From contig NZ_JAPNTZ010000006.1 of the NCBI RefSeq assembly GCF_026626335.1, positions 496,001 to 560,000 on the forward strand: a stretch of 64,000 nt of DNA. The letters are read 5' to 3'. How positions within the stretch are numbered: position 1 is the stretch's first letter; the number at the start of each line of letters is the position of its first letter. The notes beneath the pieces were generated by a model. That model did no database searches, was not told where the DNA came from, and saw nothing but the letters and a program-made list of their open reading frames with translations. The position numbers and the translations under genes are program-made. Positions 26,484 through 34,858 of the stretch are shown here, in pieces. Origin of the DNA: Paractinoplanes pyxinae (GTDB taxonomy: Bacteria > Actinomycetota > Actinomycetes > Mycobacteriales > Micromonosporaceae).

Positions 26484-26630
26484 TCAGCCTGGCCCGCCCG
26501 CGCTCCAGTGAATCTTGGCGCGCCCGTCGTCGGTGCCGCAGCGGTCGCACTGTGAATAGCGGACGCCCTCCGGATTGAAGCGCCGCGCCCATTTGTGCCA
26601 CCCCAGGCGGCACCTGAACGGCTTGCCCAT
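26484..26630 (-). CDS. Small zinc-ribbon-like protein (48 aa)
   Basis: A 48-residue frame, ATG at 26630 to TGA at 26484. It encodes MGKPFRCRLGWHKWARRFNP then EGVRYSQCDRCGTDDG and a short tail. C7 plus H12 and the CDRCG pair (C28, C31) form a plausible Zn site. The pattern C-[RK]-L-G-x-H-x-W ... Y-x-x-C-x-R-C-G is one seen in small actinobacterial and phage proteins. The upstream ribosome-binding site is weak. Its biased amino-acid pattern makes chance unlikely. Function unknown. Confidence 0.65.
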   Translation of the reverse strand: MGKPFRCRLGWHKWARRFNPEGVRYSQCDRCGTDDGRAKIHWSAGGPG

Positions 26631-26949
26631 AGCGTGAAGCTACGCTCACCCTGAGATCATCATCCTCACCCGAACGGCCCCGCCGAAAGCACCACTGAAC
26701 AGCCCGAACGCGGGCGAACGGGGTTGAGCGCAACCACTCACGCACGTCGCCCGGGTGGGTTTCGCGTTCTGGACGCGCCAGCGGCCAGCGAAGCCCGCCC
26801 GGGCCCTCGGCGGGAGCGACGGTCTGCAACCCCCCACCCCGCTACGACATCAAGCTCTTGATCTTGAAGTTTGTGACGTTCTCCCAACGGGGTGGCACCC
26901 GTTAGTTACCGACGAGTAGCATTCCCATACCACCGCGCTAGGAGGTCCC
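26631..26949. other. Intergenic region, 319 bp, with repeat copy C
   Basis: Apart from the structured repeat (26726-26874) there is only the promoter and ribosome-binding region of the thiolase gene (AGGAGG at 26940-26945). No further gene is seen. Confidence 0.7.
26726..26874 (+). repeat. Structured intergenic repeat, copy C
   Basis: Third copy. The 16-bp stem pairs 26750-26765 with 26788-26803 around the same 22-nt loop (26766-26787). Relative to copy A, six stem positions differ and all keep pairing, including G-C to C-G, G-C to T-A and A-T to C-G changes. The two G-U pairs are G-U only on the plus strand. The downstream hairpin is ATCAAG-CT-CTTGAT. It lies about 75 bp upstream of the thiolase gene. 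Confidence 0.9.
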
Positions 26950-28146
26950 GTGCCCCGTGAAGTTCGCGAGGTCGTCTTCGTTGACGGCGTCCGCACACCG
27001 TTCGGCAAGGCGGGCGGCATGTATGCCGAGACCCGCGCCGACGACCTGGTCATCCGCTGCATCCGCGAGCTGATGCGCCGCAATCCCCAGCTGCCGCCGG
27101 ACAGGGTCGACGAGGTCGCCATCGCGGCCACCACCCAGATCGGCGATCAGGGCCTGACCATCGGCCGCACCGCCGCCCTGCTGTCCGGCCTGCCCAAGAC
27201 CGTGCCCGGCTACGCGATCGACCGCATGTGCGCGGGCGCCATGACCGCCGTCACCAACGTGGCCGGCGGCATCGCGATGGGCGCCTACGACGTGGCCATC
27301 GCGGGCGGCGTCGAGCACATGGGCCGCCACCCGATGGGCGAGGGCGTCGACCCCAACCCGCGGATCATCGCCGAGAAGCTGGTCGACCCGTCCGCGCTGG
27401 TCATGGGCTCGACGGCCGAGAACCTGCACGATCGCCTGCCGGGTATCACCAAGGAGCGGGCCGACCGTTACGGGCTCAACTCGCAGCTGAAGACGGCCAA
27501 GGCGTACGCCGACGGCAAGCTGCAGCCGGACATGGTTCCGGTCGCCCTCCGCAGCGCCGAGCAGGGCTGGGGCCTGGCCACGGCCGACGAGGCGCCGCGC
27601 GAGACGTCGATGGAGAAGCTGGCCACCCTCAAGACCCCGTTCCGCCCGCACGGCCGGGTCACCGCGGGCAACGCGGCCGGCCTGAACGACGGCGCCACCG
27701 CGGCCCTGCTGGCCAGCGAAGAGACGGCCCGTGAGCTGGGCCTGCCGGTCGCGATGCGGATGGTCTCGTACGGCTTCGTGGGTGTCGAGCCCGAGATCAT
27801 GGGCTACGGCCCGATCCCGTCGACCGAGAAGGCGCTGAAGAAGGCCGGCCTCACGATCGACGACATCGGCTTGTTCGAGCTGAACGAGGCGTTCGCCGTG
27901 CAGGTGCTGGCGTTCCTCGACCACTACGGCATCGCCGACGACGACCCGCGGGTGAACCCGTGGGGCGGCGCGATCGCCATCGGCCACCCGCTCGCCTCCT
28001 CCGGTGTGCGCCTGATGACGCAGCTGGCGCGGCACTTCGCCGAGCACCCCGAGGTCCGGTACGGCCTCACCGCCATGTGCATCGGCATCGGCATGGGCGG
28101 CACCGTGATCTGGGAGAACCCGAACTGGGACGGAGAGGCCAAGTGA
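26950..28146 (+). CDS. fadA: Acetyl-CoA acyltransferase (thiolase)
   Basis: Cleaves 3-ketoacyl-CoA in beta-oxidation. The 398-residue enzyme has the acyl-accepting Cys in DRMCAGAMTAV, NEAFAVQVL, the His of GGAIAIGHPLASSGVR, and the second Cys in AMCIGIGMGG. The GTG at 26950 follows AGGAGG. The stop overlaps the start of the FadB-like gene, so both parts of the oxidation complex are made together. In related genomes this pair sits in the same place, near RNase D. Confidence 0.94.
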   Translation: MPREVREVVFVDGVRTPFGKAGGMYAETRADDLVIRCIRELMRRNPQLPPDRVDEVAIAATTQIGDQGLTIGRTAALLSGLPKTVPGYAIDRMCAGAMTAVTNVAGGIAMGAYDVAIAGGVEHMGRHPMGEGVDPNPRIIAEKLVDPSALVMGSTAENLHDRLPGITKERADRYGLNSQLKTAKAYADGKLQPDMVPVALRSAEQGWGLATADEAPRETSMEKLATLKTPFRPHGRVTAGNAAGLNDGATAALLASEETARELGLPVAMRMVSYGFVGVEPEIMGYGPIPSTEKALKKAGLTIDDIGLFELNEAFAVQVLAFLDHYGIADDDPRVNPWGGAIAIGHPLASSGVRLMTQLARHFAEHPEVRYGLTAMCIGIGMGGTVIWENPNWDGEAK

Positions 28147-30197
28147 TCGAGCACCCGAACGAGGTCGTGACCAAGGCGCTCGTCCGCTTTGTCGCTTTTC
28201 AGGGCAAGAAGGTCGCGCTGATCACGCTCGACAACGGCTTCGACCACAAGAAGCCGAACAGCTTCGGCCCGGGCGGCCTGAAGTCGCTCGACGAGGCGAT
28301 CACCGCGGCGACCGAGGCGAACCCGGCGTTCATCGCCATCACCGGCAAGCCGCATATCTTCTGCGTCGGCGCCGACATCACCGGCATCCCGTACCTGACG
28401 TCCCGCGAGCAGGCGCTCGAGCTGGGCGAGCTCGGCCACCGCGTCTTCGCCCGCCTGAAGAACAGCAAGATCCCGACCTTCGCGTTCATCAACGGCGCGG
28501 CCCTGGGTGGCGGCCTCGAGGTCGCTCTTCACTGCCATTTCCGTACGGTTTCCGGCGGCGCCGCTGCGCTCGGTCTGCCCGAGGTCGCGATCGGCCTGGT
28601 CCCCGGCTGGGGCGGCAGCCAGCTGCTGCCCAACCTGATCGGCGTGCCCGGCGCGGCTCAGGTCATCCTGCAGAACCCGCTCACCCAGAAGGTGCTGCGC
28701 CCGAAGCAGGCCGTCGAGCTGGGCGTGGCCGACCAGCTGTTCGAGCCGGCCGACTTCATCGAGCGCTCGCTCGAGTGGGCGGCTGCGGTCGTCGACGGCG
28801 AGCTGACCGTGCAGCGTCCCGAGGTCGACCGGGACATGTGGGAGGGCGTGCTCTTCTTCGCCAAGCAGCAGCTCGACGAGAAGCTGCACGGCGCCGTCCC
28901 CAGCGCCAATAAGGCCCTCGAGCTGCTCGCGCTGGCCAAGGACGCTTCGTTCGAAGACGGTACGGCGGCCGAGACGCAGGCTTTGGCCGACCTCATCATG
29001 GCCGACGAGTCCCGGGCCAGCCTGTACGCGTTCGACCTGGTGCAGCGCCGGGCCAAGCGCCCGGTCGGCGTGCCCGACAAGTCGCTGGCCCGTAAGGTCA
29101 CCAAGGTCGGCGTCGTCGGCGCCGGCCTGATGGCGTCCCAGCTCGCGCTGCTGTTCGCGCGCCGCCTGCAGGTGCCGGTCGTGCTCACCGACCTCGACCA
29201 GACCCGGGTCGACAAGGGCGTCCAGTACGTGCACGACCAGATCGACAAGCTGGTCGGCAAGCGCCGCCTCGACGAGGGCACCGCGGCCAAGCTGCGCGGC
29301 CTGGTCAGCGGCTCGGTCGACAAGTCGGTGTTCGCCGACGCCGACTTCGTGATCGAGGCCGTCTTCGAGAACCTCGACCTCAAGAAGCAGATCTGGGCCG
29401 AGATCGAGAAGATCGTTTCGCCCGAGGCCATCCTGGCGACGAACACGAGTTCGCTGTCGGTGACGGCGATGGCGGCCGACCTCGAGCACCCCGAGCGGGT
29501 CGTCGGCTTCCACTTCTTCAACCCGGTCGCCGTCCTGCCGCTCCTCGAGATCATCAAGGGCGAGCGGACCGACGACGCCACGCTGGCCACCGCGTTCGCC
29601 GTCGGCAAGGAACTGAAGAAGTCGTCGGTGCTGGTCAAGGACGCCCCGGCGTTCGTGGTCAACCGCCTGCTGACCAGGGTCACCAGCGAGATCTTCAAGG
29701 CCATCGATTCCGGTACGCCGCTCGAGGTCGTCAACGAGGCGATGGACCCGCTGGGCCTGCCCATGCGCCCGATCGCGTTGCTGCAGCTCGTCGGCCCCGC
29801 CGTCGCCTACCACGTGGGCGAGACGCTGCACGCGGCGTTCCCCGACCGGTTCGCCGAGTCGGCCAACCTCAAGAAGATCGTCGACGCCGGCCTGCCCGTG
29901 ATGGTCGACGACGAGATCAACCCCGAGGTGGCCGAGCTGGTGGCGGGCGGTTCCGCGCCGTTGTCGGCCGACGAGGTACGGGCCCAGGCGCTCGACGCCC
30001 TGGCTCAGGAGATCAGGATCATGCTGGACGAGGGCGTGGTCGCCGAGGCGCAGGACATCGACCTGTGCATGATCCTGGGCGCCGGGTACCCCTTCCACCT
30101 GGGTGGCGTCACGCCGTACCTGGACCGCAGCGGCACCTCCGAGCGGGTGACCGGCCGGCGGTTCCTGCCCCAGGGCGCGGCGAGCCTGCCCGCCTGA
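28143..30197 (+). CDS. fadB: Bifunctional enoyl-CoA hydratase/3-hydroxyacyl-CoA dehydrogenase
   Basis: A 684-residue fusion. The N-terminal crotonase domain carries the oxyanion site (GAALGGGLEVALHC, about residue 120). The central NAD-binding domain has KVGVVGAGLMASQLALLFARR, followed by FHFFNPVAVLPLLEII and two helical C-terminal dehydrogenase domains. It performs two steps preceding thiolase in fatty acid degradation. The GTG at 28143 overlaps the fadA stop (GTGA). A strong hairpin closes the operon. Confidence 0.94.
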   Translation: MIEHPNEVVTKALVRFVAFQGKKVALITLDNGFDHKKPNSFGPGGLKSLDEAITAATEANPAFIAITGKPHIFCVGADITGIPYLTSREQALELGELGHRVFARLKNSKIPTFAFINGAALGGGLEVALHCHFRTVSGGAAALGLPEVAIGLVPGWGGSQLLPNLIGVPGAAQVILQNPLTQKVLRPKQAVELGVADQLFEPADFIERSLEWAAAVVDGELTVQRPEVDRDMWEGVLFFAKQQLDEKLHGAVPSANKALELLALAKDASFEDGTAAETQALADLIMADESRASLYAFDLVQRRAKRPVGVPDKSLARKVTKVGVVGAGLMASQLALLFARRLQVPVVLTDLDQTRVDKGVQYVHDQIDKLVGKRRLDEGTAAKLRGLVSGSVDKSVFADADFVIEAVFENLDLKKQIWAEIEKIVSPEAILATNTSSLSVTAMAADLEHPERVVGFHFFNPVAVLPLLEIIKGERTDDATLATAFAVGKELKKSSVLVKDAPAFVVNRLLTRVTSEIFKAIDSGTPLEVVNEAMDPLGLPMRPIALLQLVGPAVAYHVGETLHAAFPDRFAESANLKKIVDAGLPVMVDDEINPEVAELVAGGSAPLSADEVRAQALDALAQEIRIMLDEGVVAEAQDIDLCMILGAGYPFHLGGVTPYLDRSGTSERVTGRRFLPQGAASLPA

Positions 30198-30215
30198 TCC
30201 GCCGGTCCGAAAGTC

Positions 30216-30245
30216 GACGCCCCGCGCTCACCAGCGCGGGGCGTC
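30216..30245 (+). terminator. Hairpin terminator after fadB
   Basis: Perfect 13-bp stem (30216-30228 with 30233-30245) and a CACC loop, 18 bp past the stop. There is a weak T-rich tail only. Confidence 0.75.
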
Positions 30246-30348
30246 GGCCGTTCTGCCCGGACGGCCCGTCCCACCACCCAGAACGGGGGACGTAGCCGAT
30301 TGCTCACTACCGATAGGCTCGCCCGGTACCCGATACCTGGAGCTTTTG

Positions 30349-31338
30349 ATGTCGCAGCCCCCGTACCCCGGCCAGCCCTACCCCGGCGAGCCCTCTTCCG
30401 GCCAGCCGAATCAGGGTCAGCCGCCTTATCAGGGTCAGCCGCCTTACCAGCCCTACCCGGGTCAGTCTCCGCAGGAGCCGCCGGCCTACCCGCCGACGAC
30501 GGCCTACCCCTCCTCGGGCCAGCCTGATTACGGCCAGTCGACCCCGCCTCCCCAGTACGGGCAACCCCAGCAGCCGCAGTACGGTGCTCAGCCCGGCTAC
30601 GGTCAGCAGCCTTCGTACGGCGCCCAGCCTTCGTACGGCGCTCCGCAACCCTCGTACGGTGCTCCGCAGCCGCCGAAGAAGAAGTCCAAGGTCCTGCCGA
30701 TCGTGCTGATCTCGGTCGCGATCGTGCTGGTGCTCTGCATCGGCGGCGTCGTGGCCCTCTACATGGTCGGCAAGAACGCCGCCGACGACGTGACCGACGC
30801 CGTCAACAACCTGCCGACGAGCAACGCCACGGCCTACCCGACCGACGAGCCGACGACGGCGCCCCCCACGCGGGCCGCCGCCAACGTCACCATCGCCGAG
30901 CCGAAGACGCTGGGCGGCCGCGACAAGCTCACGTCGGCCCAGTTCGCGGCGATCGCCGAGCAGCTGAAGGGCGGCCTCGAGAGCGTGCCCGGCGCCACCA
31001 ACACGGTCGGCGCCCTCTACGGCGACGTCGGCGACCAGGACATCGTGATCGTGGCGGCCGCCGAGGCCCCCATCAAGAACCCGAAGGCCGAACTCGAGCA
31101 GACCTTCTACGGCGCCGGCATCGGCGGCCTGAAGATCGACAACATCACCACGGCCCCCACCGGCGCCCTCGGCGGCGCCGCCAAGTGCGGCAGCTCCGAG
31201 ACGTCCGGCATCGACATGGCCATCTGCACCTGGGCCGACGAGGGCAGCGTCGGCATGTTCATCTGGTACTTCAAGTCGGTCAGCAAGGCCAAGGCCGAGT
31301 TCCCCAAGCTCCGGGCCGAGGTCGAAAAGAAGAGCTGA
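30349..31338 (+). CDS. Pro/Gln/Tyr-rich single-pass membrane protein
   Basis: A 329-residue protein. Residues 1-110 are a disordered PYPGQP / QPSYGA repeat region, followed by KKKSK and one membrane helix (VLPIVLISVAIVLVLCIGGVVALYMVG). The outer part has a Thr/Pro linker and a folded domain of about 150 residues containing two cysteines. The Pro-rich-then-TM layout is common in actinobacterial envelope proteins. The ATG at 30349 is used. A terminator at 31385 ends the transcript. Function unknown. Confidence 0.85.
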   Translation: MSQPPYPGQPYPGEPSSGQPNQGQPPYQGQPPYQPYPGQSPQEPPAYPPTTAYPSSGQPDYGQSTPPPQYGQPQQPQYGAQPGYGQQPSYGAQPSYGAPQPSYGAPQPPKKKSKVLPIVLISVAIVLVLCIGGVVALYMVGKNAADDVTDAVNNLPTSNATAYPTDEPTTAPPTRAAANVTIAEPKTLGGRDKLTSAQFAAIAEQLKGGLESVPGATNTVGALYGDVGDQDIVIVAAAEAPIKNPKAELEQTFYGAGIGGLKIDNITTAPTGALGGAAKCGSSETSGIDMAICTWADEGSVGMFIWYFKSVSKAKAEFPKLRAEVEKKS

Positions 31339-31384
31339 GCGCGTCAAGCCGACACGCCGCCCGACACGATCACGTAGTCGCATC

Positions 31385-31428
31385 GCCTCCGGAACGGACC
31401 GGTCACGGTTGCCGTCCCGGAGGCTTTT
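31385..31428 (+). terminator. Intrinsic terminator
   Basis: GCCTCCGGAACGG (31385-31397) and CCGTCCCGGAGGC (31412-31424) form a 13-position stem with one mismatch, followed by TTTT at 31425-31428. Confidence 0.8.
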
Positions 31429-31495
31429 GCGTCATCTCCACCCGTCAGGATGACCCCGGCGTCCGCCTCGGGCGCCCTTGGGCGGAGGAGGTCCG

Positions 31496-32350
31496 GTGAT
31501 CCTGGAACAGCTACGACGTGTCCGCTGGGCCGTGCGGGCCACCCTGCTGCTGGGCGTGGCCGCCTCGGTCGTCGCCAACGTCCTGCACGCCCGGGACAAC
31601 CCGATCAGCCAGGCCATCGCCGCCTGGCCACCCCTGGCCCTGCTGCTCACCGTCGAGCTGATCTCCCGGGTGCCGGTCCACCGCCGCTACCTGACCGCGC
31701 TACGCCTGCTGGCGACGGCCATCATCGCCGGCATCGCCGCCTGGGTGTCGTACTGGCACATGGTCGGCGTGGCCGCCCGCTACGGCGAAACCGGGGCGTC
31801 GCCCTACCTGCTACCCCTCTCGGTTGACGGCCTGATCGTGGTGGCCAGCATCTGCCTGGTCGAACTGGGCGGCCGCATCTCCACCCTGGAACGCCCCGCC
31901 CATTTTGCGGCCGCTGTCCCTGACCCCGCTCCGGCCCCCGTCGCTGCCTCCGCGCCGCGCGAGCCCGCGCCAGTTCCGGGCCTGATCCCCAGCCCGCTCA
32001 GCGCGGCCCAAGCCCGAGTCAACGGCCCGTCCATCCCCGCGCGGGGATCCGGCCCGCTGGGCCCCACCACAGCCGCCGCCCTGGCCGAGGTCGCAGCCGC
32101 ACTCCCCCGCCCAGCACCCACTCCAGCCACCGCCGGGCGGGCAGTCCCGGCCCAACGCTCGAACGCCACCCCCAGCGGCCGAGCGGTAACCGCCCCCGCC
32201 ACCGGAAAGCCCCGGCGCACCCCCGCCGAGACGGTCGCCCTGGCCGCCCAGATCAAGGCCACCCAGCCCGAGCTCAACGAGACAGAATTGGCCGCCCAAC
32301 TGGGCATCAGCCCGTCCCGCTGGCGCTCCATCCGCCGCGAAGCCGCGTAA
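31496..32350 (+). CDS. DUF2637 (SpdB-like) membrane protein with C-terminal helix-turn-helix-like tail
   Basis: A 284-residue protein starting at GTG 31496 behind GGAGGAGG. Four hydrophobic helices occupy residues 8-125 (ATLLLGVAASVVANVL, PLALLLTVELI, LLATAIIAGIAAWVSYWHM, LPLSVDGLIVVASICLVEL). A Pro/Ala linker leads to a short winged or HTH-like end (ETVALAAQIKATQPELNETELAAQLGISPSRWRSIRRE). DUF2637 proteins are often found on actinobacterial integrative conjugative elements as spread proteins. No other mobile-element gene is adjacent, so this may be a relic or a domesticated gene. Confidence 0.82.
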   Translation: MILEQLRRVRWAVRATLLLGVAASVVANVLHARDNPISQAIAAWPPLALLLTVELISRVPVHRRYLTALRLLATAIIAGIAAWVSYWHMVGVAARYGETGASPYLLPLSVDGLIVVASICLVELGGRISTLERPAHFAAAVPDPAPAPVAASAPREPAPVPGLIPSPLSAAQARVNGPSIPARGSGPLGPTTAAALAEVAAALPRPAPTPATAGRAVPAQRSNATPSGRAVTAPATGKPRRTPAETVALAAQIKATQPELNETELAAQLGISPSRWRSIRREAA

Positions 32351-32405
32351 CAGCATCCCGCCGACGTGGGTGTCGCTTTGCGGGCGACTGGCACTCACCG
32401 CACGA

Positions 32406-32940
32406 TCACAGAGCATTCAAGAACGTGGCCCAATGCCGCCGAACCAGGTCACGGTCATTGCCGGCCCAAGCCACAGCCTGTTCAGCATTCCGCCTCCGCC
32501 CGGCATCCACCGCCCCGTCCCCGGCCGTCGATGAAGGCAACCGGCCGCCCGTCCTGGAAGATGGTGTTGAACGGCCCCGGGTCCCCATGGATCACGCATT
32601 CGCCGTCGCTGGCCAGCGGGGAATCGCTGGTGAGGTCGTGCAGCTCCCGCAGCATCCGCCCGCCCATCCCGTAGGCGCCACTGTCCCGCTGGCTCGGGTG
32701 ATCCGTTGTACAACCCGGAACGAAAGACAACACGTCCCGCCCAAGAGAGTCGACGCCCAAATGGCGAGGCGCGTAGCGATACCCCCGGGCCTCCAGCAGT
32801 CGCAGCACCCGCGCCGGAAACTCGGCCCGCGTCCGCCGAACCGTGTCCCCAATCAGCACCACTTCGGGGGGGTACGACGCCCCCCGCTCAAGTTCACCGA
32901 GTGGCCACCCGCGCCGACGCCGCCACCACAGGCGTCGCAT
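32406..32940 (-). pseudogene. Degraded aminoglycoside/choline phosphotransferase-family gene
   Basis: Clear kinase-family sequence in one frame (PPEVVLIGDTVRRTRAEFPAR, then HLGVDSLGRDVLSFVPG and the catalytic CVIHGDPGPFNTIF ending in VAFID). After FID the frame runs into GRGRGGGCRAEAEC and stops at 32482. A plausible remnant of the C-terminus follows in another frame to 32406 (VDAGRRRNAEQAVAWAGNDRDLVRRHWATFLNAL). Total length is well short of an intact member (about 250 residues). It overlaps the end of the histidine kinase gene. Confidence 0.65.
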
Positions 32941-34108
32941 CCGCCGTAGGCAGCGACACCGTCACCTCGAGCCCGCCCCCGTCCTGGGCCACAGCCGAAA
33001 CCGTCCCCCCATGCGCGTCACAAACCGCCCGCACAATGGACAGCCCCAACCCCGACCCCCGAGACCCGGTACGTTCCCATCCCCCACGGCGGAACGGCTC
33101 GAACAGCCCCGGCACGTCCCCCGGCTCCACTTCATAGCCGGTGTTCCCCACCACCAGCCGGGCCTGGCCGTTCACCGTTGACGTGCTGAGCCACAGCCTC
33201 CCCAGCAGGTGGTTGTAGCGGATCGCGTTCTCGATCAGGTTGCCCGCCAGCCTGTCCAGCAGCGACGGGTCACCCACCACCGGCGCCGGCTGCAGGTCCG
33301 TCGTCACCTCGAGCTTCAATCGCTCGGCCTCCGCTTGAACCGCCGACAGGGCCGTCGTCGCGCTCATCGACAGGTCGGCCGGCACCTTGCGCGCCAGCCG
33401 CCGCCCCGATTGGGCTTCCGAGCGGGCCAAGACCAGCAGCGCGTCCACCAGGCCGTTGGCTCTTTCCGAGGCGTTGCGCACCACCTTGGCCATCCGCCGG
33501 TATTCGGCCACGTCGGCCTCGTCGTCGGTCAGGGTCACGTCGATCTCGGTGCGCATGACGGCCAGCGGCGTGCGTAGTTCGTGCGAGGCGTTGGCCACGA
33601 AGCGTTTCTGCGACTCGAAGGCGCCGGCCAGCCGGTCGAGCATGGCGTCGAACGTACGGGCCAGTTCGGCCACCTCGTCGTCGGCCCCCGAGTATTTGAT
33701 GCGCTGGTCGAGTGTTTCCTCGCCCAGCCGGCGCGCGGTCTGCGTGACTGTGTGCAGCGGCCGCAGCGCCCGCCCGGCCACCGCGTACGCCCCGGCGATG
33801 CCGATGATGCCGATCGCCACCAGCGCCACCGTGCCCTTGACCAGCATTTCGCGCGACGCCTGCTCGACCAGCGTCTCCTGCCAACCGGCGGCGTCGACCA
33901 CGGTTCCGTTGGTCAGCGTGACCTTCGAGCCGGGCTGCAGGTCCACGCCGGGGTGCATGACGTCGCCGACCAGCAGCCAGGCCAGCACGACCAGGATCGC
34001 CCCCGCGCCGACCAGCAGGATGCCGTTGAGCAGGGTGAGCCGCAGCTTCAGGGTGGGCCGCAGGGTGAAGCTCGGGCCTCGCTTGGCGCGGCCCAGATAG
34101 ACCGTCAT
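32894..34108 (-). CDS. Sensor histidine kinase
   Basis: A 404-residue membrane kinase. TM1 is LRLTLLNGILLVGAGAILVVLAWLLVG (about 25-50). A short external loop with a TNGTVVDAAGW segment follows, then TM2 LVAIGIIGIAGAYAVAG, a HAMP linker, the phospho-acceptor His in NASHELRTPL, and the ATP domain (N box NLIENAIRYN, G2 box GSGLGLSIVRAV). The start overlaps the stop of the response regulator (ATGA). Signal unknown. Confidence 0.93.
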   Translation of the reverse strand: MTVYLGRAKRGPSFTLRPTLKLRLTLLNGILLVGAGAILVVLAWLLVGDVMHPGVDLQPGSKVTLTNGTVVDAAGWQETLVEQASREMLVKGTVALVAIGIIGIAGAYAVAGRALRPLHTVTQTARRLGEETLDQRIKYSGADDEVAELARTFDAMLDRLAGAFESQKRFVANASHELRTPLAVMRTEIDVTLTDDEADVAEYRRMAKVVRNASERANGLVDALLVLARSEAQSGRRLARKVPADLSMSATTALSAVQAEAERLKLEVTTDLQPAPVVGDPSLLDRLAGNLIENAIRYNHLLGRLWLSTSTVNGQARLVVGNTGYEVEPGDVPGLFEPFRRGGWERTGSRGSGLGLSIVRAVCDAHGGTVSAVAQDGGGLEVTVSLPTADATPVVAASARVATR

Positions 34109-34779
34109 GAGAGGACGACCGGTTCGGGTACGCGATAACCCGCCCCCACCACGGTCTCGATCAGCGGCGGATCGCCCACTTTCTTCCGCAGGGTCATCAC
34201 CGTCACCCGGACGGTCGTGGTGAACGGGTCGGTGTTGGCGTCCCACACCCTTTCCAGCAGCTCCTCGCTGGAGACGACCCCGCCGCGCGCCTTCAGCAGT
34301 TCCTCGAGCACGCCGAACTCTTTGTTGGTGAGTTCGATCGGGACACCGCCGCGGGTCACCACCCGGCGGGTCTGGTCGAGCACCAGGTTGCCCACGGTGA
34401 GCACGGGCGGGGCGGCCGGGGTGGCCCGCCGGCCCAGCGCCTGCACGCGGGCCACCAGCTCCTCGAAGGCGAACGGCTTGGCCAGGTAGTCGTCGGCGCC
34501 CAGCTGCAGGCCCTCGACCCGGTCGGCCACGGTGCCGCTGGCCGTCAGCATCAGCACCCGGGTCAGCGCGCCCGATTCGACCAGGGCGGCGCAGATCTCG
34601 TCGCCGTGCATGCCGGGCAGGTCGCGGTCGAGCACGACCACGTCGTACCGCGTCACATAGGCCATCTCGTGGCCCTGCAGCCCGTCGTACGCGACGTCGA
34701 CGGCCATCCCTTTGCGCCGCAGCCCTCGCGCGATCGCGTCACAGAGGTTCCGCTCGTCCTCCACCACCAGCACACGCAC
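34105..34779 (-). CDS. OmpR/PhoB-family response regulator
   Basis: A 224-residue two-domain regulator. The receiver has the acidic pair in VVEDER, phospho-acceptor D51 (VVLDRDLPG), switch Thr in LMLTASG and Lys in LAKPF. The C-terminal winged helix ends in TVRVTVMTLRKKVGDPPLIETVVGAGYRV. It is translated first in a two-gene operon with its kinase. Targets are unknown; the neighbouring propeller proteins lie upstream and have a separate reading block. Confidence 0.95.
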   Translation of the reverse strand: MRVLVVEDERNLCDAIARGLRRKGMAVDVAYDGLQGHEMAYVTRYDVVVLDRDLPGMHGDEICAALVESGALTRVLMLTASGTVADRVEGLQLGADDYLAKPFAFEELVARVQALGRRATPAAPPVLTVGNLVLDQTRRVVTRGGVPIELTNKEFGVLEELLKARGGVVSSEELLERVWDANTDPFTTTVRVTVMTLRKKVGDPPLIETVVGAGYRVPEPVVLS

Positions 34780-34858
34780 CGCAGTCCTCCGTCAAGCTAG
34801 CCGGGCCCAGCCTCGCCGACCGGACGTGAACCGGGTGTGAAGAGGCCACAGCTGAAGG

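Noticed and set aside
26313-26555. 80-residue plus-strand frame
   Set aside because: Pro/Arg/Ala-rich without family features, and it overlaps the more convincing small zinc-ribbon-like gene on the other strand.
27924-30098. Very long minus-strand frame opposite fadA and fadB
   Set aside because: It is a shadow frame of high-GC codon bias. Its composition is Arg/Asp/Gly/Leu/Val-rich without domains, and it lies opposite two well-recognised genes.
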